Below, one piece after another: positions 59,182 through 64,000 of a stretch of 64,000 nt of DNA (position 1 is the stretch's first letter; every line of letters starts with the position of its first letter). The position numbers were made by a program, and so were the translations under genes. The notes under the pieces are model-generated. The model ran no database searches. It had not been told where the DNA came from and was given only the letters and a program-made list of their open reading frames with translations. The DNA is taken from NCBI GenBank assembly GCA_963970005.1, contig CAXAMN010004002.1, forward strand, positions 332,182 through 396,181, read 5' to 3'. Source of the DNA: Durusdinium trenchii (Eukaryota; Sar; Dinophyceae; Suessiales; Symbiodiniaceae).

Positions 59182-62100
59182 ATGCCTGGGGCCCTGCAAG
59201 TCCTAGCAGCCCTTCTGCATGGTGTCCAGACGATACACACTTATGACAGTAACAAAGAGCCCACCATCGTAGGCTCCCTGGACCTTACAGTCACACAAGT
59301 CGCGCAGGCCACGACCTTTTTCCAACAGGCGCTCCTGCCTCACCCTATGTGGGTTGGCCCCCTGCCGGTATGTCTCGTAGAACACCATCACGGTAAGGTT
59401 AGGCGCTTACGCCTCGTCTTAGCCACAATTACACATCTAACCAAAGCAGAAATTAACAGCCTCGTCGAAGGGCCCTACCTGCCTGGTGGCACGGTCTTGC
59501 ATGATCTCGTCTATGGATATGCAGCTGATGCCTCGATGGTGCCAGAGTGGCTGGTCATAACAGATGGGCAGCAGCCAGGACAGTGGCGACTTCTCCACAA
59601 TAGCTCGGGCCCAGGGCGACGATGCAGCGTAGGAAGCTCCCTACGCTATCAACCGACGCCGAGCGCACGTGAGCAGCGTAGTGCACAGGATTATGCTTTC
59701 GAAGCTCTGCACCGTGTGTACTTCTATGATGCATGGAGAGCGCAGCCGGTCTTGGATGCCATAGGCTCTGACCTCATCCTACCATCGCGACCGGGTCTTT
59801 TAGTGCATGGCTGCTGCTGGCCTCGGCAAAGTCTGCCGCCTGATGTCCTCTCTGTCTCTGATCGCGACACAGACAACGAGGAACATGAAGCTCAAGATGG
59901 GCATATGCAATCCTCTCCTACAGAGACAGATGCTGCAATGGCAGAGGAAGCCACACAAGACGTAGTCTTGGTCCACAGCTCCCCATCTGAGTCGCCCACT
60001 ATCCCGAGCACAGAGCAACCGGAGGACGATGATGCCCAAATGGAAGATAAAGATAGTGCCAGCAGCTCTTCCACAGAAGCGGGTGATTGCCTTAGCAATC
60101 GTCCGGTTCCTTCTGTCGCATGTCCCGCGCAAGAGGATATACGGGCGGAAGGAGATGATGCAAGGAGTGCGCTCCCCCCACAGAACGTGGACCATCCAAG
60201 TGGCAGCCCCAGGTCGCACTCCTCTGAATCCCCAATCAAGCGAAGACCTGGGCCGAAGGCTCATACTGGGCGAGCGCAACCAAAGAAGTCACGCAAATCA
60301 CTTGCCTCAACATCCAGGCAACCGCTCGACAGCGTTCCAGAACATGAGCAACCGCCGGCCACGCTAGATGATCTAGCCAGTCGAAGCGCTCAAAGGCAAG
60401 AGGCCCCAGTTTGCAGAAACCCAGAGACACCACCTAACTGCCCTGGCTCAGCGCAAGAGCGCCCACAAGCCATGACAGAAATTGACATTGCCAGTGATCA
60501 TGAGCAAGCAGAGCGTGGAGGCACGGCCGCCACTGATCTCCAGCTGGAATCTGAACAGAGAGCCATGCAGATTTTGTACGACTATCAAAAGGCAGCGGGA
60601 ACTACCAGAGATGCTCACGGACAAAAGGTGCCGCTCCCCTCAATACAGATCTACAGCGACCTGCCTAGAGAATGGCCGATGGCGAGGCTTGCTATCTCCA
60701 GCAAGCAAATCAACCGCCTTGTCCGCACGTTCCTCTGGAGGAGAGTGACTGAACAAGCACTCCATGGCTCCTCGTTTATAGACATTCCAGATCAGATCAA
60801 CCAGGCCTACATCGGCGATCTTCTCCTTATCAGTGAAGCCTTCGCTACCCCTCTGTCTAACCTCTTTGCTTTCGTAAAAAATGGGCATCCAGCATGCCCG
60901 TTTATCACACAGAAGCAGCTCGCTCTCTATGCAAGCCCTCGTTTCTGGCAATATGGCCTCCTAGCTTTCATTGCAAGGTGCTGCTCCTTTGACAATCAAC
61001 ACAGAGATCAGGGTACAGGAGCAGCCCAAACCGAGGAAGGGAAATCGCAGACCACAAAAGAAAAAGATGTAGATGCCCTTACCTTCATGCGCACTGTCAT
61101 CATGTCCTTCGTCAGGGGGATGGAGTATGGAGAACAAACGCTACCTACCAATGACCTTTTTGTTTATCTACCCGTCCAGATCCTGCCTGACCTGGTCACA
61201 GCCATGGAGCAGCAGGGCTACAAGCCAGCAGAGGTGAAAGGGGGCACTGGATATCGGCCAAAAGAAGAAGGGGCTGAAGACAACCCATTGATCGTGGTGG
61301 GAGTGCCCACCAAAGACATTGTCTATGATCGATACCCCCGCATGCCGACTACTTCCTGGGCCGAGAGAGCGTACTCTAGTGGAGCCCTTGACCCGTCTTT
61401 GGGACAAGCCTTCGCGTTCCCCTCCCTGTTGCAACTGCGAATGCGCATTGAAGTCCCCGGGTGGAGAGATCTGGCAACAGCCAGAAATCCCACAGCTGAT
61501 CTGCCAGCAGAAGAAGACTCTGCCTCAGAAGACACCGGGTCAGCAGAACGGTCGCCGCGACTTGCTCTCCCAGTGCCTGTGGGAATGGCAGAAACGCAGG
61601 CAGACGAAGCCGACGAAGCCACAGAGGACGAGGCCATGAACGCTGAACCCAGCTATGCCTTTGCCAAGGGGTATGGAAGGTTTGGTATTGGCTACACTAG
61701 ACTAGCGACGGCGCTTGGCAATTTCGAGCAAGGGGACATCGGCGCAGAAAGCGCAGTGGTAGCACAATGGCTGACCTCCGGGCTCAGAATTGCCATGTCC
61801 CGCACAGGGTGGAACCTGATATCTACCCGCTTCAGCTTGACTAAGGTCCCTTGTTCTGTCCTCAGTGAGTACTACCGCAAAGGATATCCTTTCACTCCGA
61901 AGATGGCAGATCGTCCTTACAACCAATATGGCACGATCAACTATTCCGAAGATAAATGGGATCAGCTCTGCGGGTGGCTCACAGGGAACCCCACGTTCAG
62001 GCTCCAACTCGCGAGCCATAAGCAGGCACTTAGGGACCACATGGGCTACAGTCAGGAAACCACCGATCCAAGTAACAAAGCCCGCCGCACTGACCCCCCT

Positions 62101-62202
62101 AAGGAAGCGGGAAGTTCCTCAACTGCAGCAGGGTCTTCCTGGCACAGCAAGCCTCCCCCCCCGCCTTCGCCCTCAGGGTGGTCCTACGGGTGGTGGCAGT
62201 AG
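59182..62202 (+). CDS. ORF10: helicase C-terminal half, separated by a 4-bp deletion
   Basis: The frame begins at MPGALQVLAALLHG, which in copy A directly follows the helicase motif VI, so this is not an independent gene. It covers the post-helicase part: a domain at 1-210, a Ser/Pro/Glu-rich linker (about 230-440) that is some 22 codons longer than in copy A, the conserved unknown domain (about 480-900), and the Pro/Trp tail ending WSYGWWQ. Copy A shows the joined form. The deletion makes this copy's helicase incomplete unless translation recovers the frame. Confidence 0.75.
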   Translation: MPGALQVLAALLHGVQTIHTYDSNKEPTIVGSLDLTVTQVAQATTFFQQALLPHPMWVGPLPVCLVEHHHGKVRRLRLVLATITHLTKAEINSLVEGPYLPGGTVLHDLVYGYAADASMVPEWLVITDGQQPGQWRLLHNSSGPGRRCSVGSSLRYQPTPSAREQRSAQDYAFEALHRVYFYDAWRAQPVLDAIGSDLILPSRPGLLVHGCCWPRQSLPPDVLSVSDRDTDNEEHEAQDGHMQSSPTETDAAMAEEATQDVVLVHSSPSESPTIPSTEQPEDDDAQMEDKDSASSSSTEAGDCLSNRPVPSVACPAQEDIRAEGDDARSALPPQNVDHPSGSPRSHSSESPIKRRPGPKAHTGRAQPKKSRKSLASTSRQPLDSVPEHEQPPATLDDLASRSAQRQEAPVCRNPETPPNCPGSAQERPQAMTEIDIASDHEQAERGGTAATDLQLESEQRAMQILYDYQKAAGTTRDAHGQKVPLPSIQIYSDLPREWPMARLAISSKQINRLVRTFLWRRVTEQALHGSSFIDIPDQINQAYIGDLLLISEAFATPLSNLFAFVKNGHPACPFITQKQLALYASPRFWQYGLLAFIARCCSFDNQHRDQGTGAAQTEEGKSQTTKEKDVDALTFMRTVIMSFVRGMEYGEQTLPTNDLFVYLPVQILPDLVTAMEQQGYKPAEVKGGTGYRPKEEGAEDNPLIVVGVPTKDIVYDRYPRMPTTSWAERAYSSGALDPSLGQAFAFPSLLQLRMRIEVPGWRDLATARNPTADLPAEEDSASEDTGSAERSPRLALPVPVGMAETQADEADEATEDEAMNAEPSYAFAKGYGRFGIGYTRLATALGNFEQGDIGAESAVVAQWLTSGLRIAMSRTGWNLISTRFSLTKVPCSVLSEYYRKGYPFTPKMADRPYNQYGTINYSEDKWDQLCGWLTGNPTFRLQLASHKQALRDHMGYSQETTDPSNKARRTDPPKEAGSSSTAAGSSWHSKPPPPPSPSGWSYGWWQ
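60076..60115 (+). repeat. Long CCTTAG hairpin in the helicase linker
   Basis: GGGTGATTG, loop CCTTAG, CAATCGTCC gives nine pairs; after a small internal loop, ACAGAAG (60,073-60,079) pairs with CTTCTGT (60,110-60,116). The segment is absent from copy A. Confidence 0.85.
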
Positions 62203-62384
62203 TGTAGTCCTCACCAGGAGTCTCCCCACACAACAATTGCCTCCGTGTCGCGCAACCTCCGCCATGAGATGGGTGACCTTAGTCACCTTCTCTATTGTGA
62301 CTTAGTTGCCACTATGGCCTTGCAAAAGACACACCTCCAGTACCACAGTTGTTTGGCTCAAGCAAACCAAGCACCTACATAGCA
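62203..62384 (+). other. Spacer between helicase and LRR gene 1
   Basis: This spacer contains a CCTTAG hairpin (62,266-62,292; core GGTGA / TCACC) and, at 62,352-62,362, TTTGGCTCAAG, identical to the last 11 bases of the spliced leader, 22 bases before the LRR gene 1 ATG. The leader-like 11-mer is conserved in copy A. Confidence 0.55.
62266..62292 (+). repeat. CCTTAG hairpin before LRR gene 1
   Basis: GGGTGA, loop CCTTAG, TCACCT, then, past one bulged T, GAGA with TCTC. Confidence 0.85.
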
Positions 62385-63584
62385 ATGCCGCCCCCCCAAG
62401 ATCGCTACGAGGTTAACCTCGAGTTGGTTACCGTAGCTGGCACGGAATATACGATGCAAGCAAACCTCTCCCATTATGAAGATGTGGCAGAGCTGGAAGA
62501 CGACATTCTTTGCTTTCTGCCTACAGTCTCTGACTTAGAGGTATTTGGTTGTGAATTGGAATTGCTCGACCTTCGCGAGCAGCAACCTCTGTCAGAGACA
62601 TTTCGCACGGTGCTCCTGCAGCGGCCGCAACTGCAAATAGTAGTTCGTCCCTGTATGGTAGAAGGGCATTCCATCTGGCACTTCCAGGCAGATGGCAAAG
62701 AAGGCTACCCCAAAGCAGTTCATGTCCCGGCCAACCCGCGAGGGGAAATTGCAGACAGAGCATTCTATGCAGCACCTTCTATCCGGCGCGTAGAAGTGGC
62801 AGCTGGCATCCAACATATAGGAATTGCGGCCTGGCAGAGTTGCCAGCAATTACAGATTGTCAAACTTCCATCTTCGGTCGTCAGTCTGGCGGAAGGGACT
62901 TTCATGGGGTGCTATGTGCTGCGTAAGGTTGCTGCACCAGGGTGTGTCCACTATGGACAAAGGGTGTTTGCAGAGTGCTGTTCCCTAGGCAGCGTTGGGG
63001 TCAATCACGAAACAGAGGACAACAGCGTCCTGGCACCAGGCGCACAGCATGGCAGATATGCTTTCGAGAGTTGCCTCACGCTTGCAACTATCACCTTTGA
63101 CATGGATCGTACTAATAAACCACGAGCACTGCCTGAAGGCGCATTCTGTGGAGCAGGCATTGAACGGCTGTGCTTGCCGAATGACTTTCACAACATCGGG
63201 CCGCGGGCCTGTGAAAATTGCAAAGGTCTAGTGGAGGTCAACCTCATGAGCACAGAGATCACAGCCCTGCTCTCTTCCACCTTTGCCCACTGTGTAGCAT
63301 TGCAGTGCATATGGCTTCCACCGCGCCTCATGCAAATTGGAAAAGAAGCCTTCCTTAACTGTGTTGCGCTGCAGGAAGTTGTCACCCCGACAGAACTCAG
63401 CGACATCGGTAACCGTGCCTTCTGCGGGTGCGAGCAGCTGCAACGGTTTACCCTCCTAGATTGGGGTGACATTGAACAGTGGGTGCAGGCAGAACACAAT
63501 GCTTTTTTTTATGTGCGACAAATTCGAAAAACCTCATTGGCTGGAGCTGCTCCCCGCGGAAGGACCAGATTCAGACGCTTTTGA
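62385..63584 (+). CDS. LRR gene 1: ubiquitin-like head plus BspA-type LRRs
   Basis: ATG 62,385 (MPPPQDRYEVNLELVTVAG) matches the start in copy A; the frame is open back to 62,349. Residues 1-90 resemble a ubiquitin-like fold (VAELEDDILCFLPTVSDLEV). Residues 125-380 are LRR_5 repeats (for example IEVNL / IGKEAFLNCVALQEV units). Near 63,510 there is a run of eight T where copy A has TTTCTTT (seven bases), so this copy shifts frame and ends RTRFRRF at 63,584. In the original frame the protein would end about 9 codons later at TAG 63,612. The gene is carried by the retroelement; a role in protein binding is likely from the fold, the partner is unknown. Confidence 0.8.
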   Translation: MPPPQDRYEVNLELVTVAGTEYTMQANLSHYEDVAELEDDILCFLPTVSDLEVFGCELELLDLREQQPLSETFRTVLLQRPQLQIVVRPCMVEGHSIWHFQADGKEGYPKAVHVPANPRGEIADRAFYAAPSIRRVEVAAGIQHIGIAAWQSCQQLQIVKLPSSVVSLAEGTFMGCYVLRKVAAPGCVHYGQRVFAECCSLGSVGVNHETEDNSVLAPGAQHGRYAFESCLTLATITFDMDRTNKPRALPEGAFCGAGIERLCLPNDFHNIGPRACENCKGLVEVNLMSTEITALLSSTFAHCVALQCIWLPPRLMQIGKEAFLNCVALQEVVTPTELSDIGNRAFCGCEQLQRFTLLDWGDIEQWVQAEHNAFFYVRQIRKTSLAGAAPRGRTRFRRF

Positions 63585-63637
63585 CGAGGAGCTAAACCAT
63601 GTGTACCCTTAGCATAATGCCAGGCCATGAGAGGCTC

Positions 63638-63663
63638 AAGGCAGGTGCCTTAGCATCTGTCTT
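63638..63663 (+). repeat. CCTTAG hairpin before LRR gene 2
   Basis: AAGGCAGGTG, loop CCTTAG, CATCTGTCTT: ten pairs with two G-U. Located about 108 bases before ATG 63,771. The 18-mer GGTGCCTTAGCATCTGTC is also found in ORF2 (43,559-43,576), within a different outer stem. Confidence 0.85.
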
Positions 63664-63770
63664 CAGGAAACATCCCCGGCCGTAGGAACAGCCCATGTGC
63701 AGCCTGGACACCGGTGGCTCGCACAATGATAGCAAATAGCCTGCCGCAAAAAGAGCTTGACAATTCATCC

Positions 63771-64000
63771 ATGAGTAGCACTCCCATCGAAAAGGAGCCA
63801 GTCATGGAATGCCCCCTGCTGCTGACTACGCTTTCGGGTGTCACCTTTAAGGTCTCTCTCAGTGTCGCCAAGTTCGACCGATTTACAGATTTAGAAGACC
63901 AGGTAATGGATTATCTGGCCTCGGTCACTGACCTCCAAGTTTTTGGGTGCGTCATTGACTTTTTACACACCACCACGCAAACTTACCTAGAGGACCCAAT
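63771..64000 (+). CDS. LRR gene 2, N-terminal part (cut by window edge)
   Basis: The ATG at 63,771 begins MSSTPIEKEPVMECPLLL, the same as copy A. The 76 codons present encode the ubiquitin-like head (FTDLEDQVMDYLASVTDLQV) without a break. The LRR part lies outside the window. Confidence 0.75.
   Translation, partial: MSSTPIEKEPVMECPLLLTTLSGVTFKVSLSVAKFDRFTDLEDQVMDYLASVTDLQVFGCVIDFLHTTTQTYLEDP

Larger units (their letters stand above)
36786..64000 (+). mobile_element. Giant LINE, 5'-complete copy (continues past window)
   Basis: From the spliced-leader relict at 36,786 all coding regions lie on the plus strand with short spacers: methyltransferase, EEP endonuclease, RT, RNase H, polymerase-like domain, three unknown ORFs, the large glycosyltransferase-like/hydrolase-like/helicase protein, LRR gene 1 and the start of LRR gene 2. 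From 56,954 onward it is collinear with copy A, which has about 2.4 kb beyond the point where this copy meets the window edge. The expected full length is therefore about 29-30 kb. The core machinery (apurinic-like endonuclease plus non-LTR RT plus RNase H) defines a LINE. Four frame changes in the first 13 kb, a 4-bp deletion in the helicase and an extra T in LRR gene 1 suggest this copy may be inactive, unless the frame changes are programmed. Confidence 0.85.

Noticed and set aside
61842..61847. CTAAGG words on the plus strand within the element (44,699, 45,780, 61,842, 62,098)
   Set aside because: They have the wrong strand for the hairpin family and no stem of more than two pairs around the hexamer.
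27473..62202. Segmental DNA duplication or palindromic gene amplification as the explanation for the helicase-LRR repeats
   Set aside because: Target-site duplications, terminal A runs and 5' truncations at copies A and B fit target-primed reverse transcription better.
1..64000. CRISPR arrays, tRNA or rRNA genes, bacterial operons
   Set aside because: No regularly spaced repeats with unique spacers, no cloverleaf candidates with an intact T-loop that I could find by eye, and no bacterial-type gene arrangement.

Overview
The window reads as nuclear DNA of a dinoflagellate, most likely a member of the Symbiodiniaceae (inference). The reasons are two tandem relicts of the dinoflagellate spliced leader (36,786-36,821), BspA-type (LRR_5) leucine-rich repeat genes with a ubiquitin-like head, a LINE-type retroelement that carries a cytosine-5 DNA methyltransferase (retroelement DNMTs are known from Symbiodinium), and short-exon host genes. 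Nothing suggests prokaryotic DNA: there are no operons with Shine-Dalgarno sites, no tRNA or rRNA genes that I could recognise, and no CRISPR.

Layout. 1-12 kb: sparse sequence with leucine-rich-repeat segments scattered along the minus strand, probably one or two multi-exon genes; one intron (10,824-10,903) is clear. 12.7-14.7 kb: a minus-strand gene with a DUF4470-like region and a C-terminal MYND zinc finger. 14.7-18 kb: nothing recognised. 18.1-21.6 kb: minus-strand gag-like ORFs and a Ty1/copia-like pol remnant (end of RT plus RNase H). 21.6-32.6 kb: an 11-kb, 5'-truncated retroelement copy on the minus strand (copy A), inserted into that pol-like sequence and flanked by an 11-13 bp target-site duplication. 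33.25-35.43 kb: a second, shorter 5'-truncated copy on the plus strand (copy B), with a 9-A tail and a perfect 19-bp target-site duplication. 35.6-36.5 kb: an older, decayed relative (copy C). 36.8-64 kb: the long, 5'-complete copy, which runs off the right edge.

The central object is a giant LINE. Aligning the long copy with copies A and B gives this order: tandem spliced-leader relict, leader with three hairpins, DNMT3-like methyltransferase, EEP endonuclease, reverse transcriptase, RNase H, a second palm-like polymerase domain, three unknown ORFs, a very large protein (glycosyltransferase-like, hydrolase-like, SF1 helicase, long tail), two LRR_5 proteins, a noncoding 3' region of about 1.4 kb, and oligo(A). 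Its full length would be about 29-30 kb. The common 3' end with an A run, the 5' truncations at different points and the target-site duplications are the hallmarks of target-primed reverse transcription, so the helicase and LRR genes travel as part of the element.

The least expected signal is a family of hairpins whose loop is always CCTTAG (rarely CCTTGG, CCTCAG or CTTAG) while the 8-13 bp stems are all different. They lie on the sense strand throughout the element, in the leader, in spacers before start codons and inside coding sequence. By eye, 15 of 18 sense-strand CCTTAG hexamers between 36.9 and 64 kb sit in such loops and none of the four antisense ones do. Several stems depend on G-U pairs that form only in sense RNA, so an RNA-level role is likely. 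All counts and alignments here were made by eye; no database search was run.
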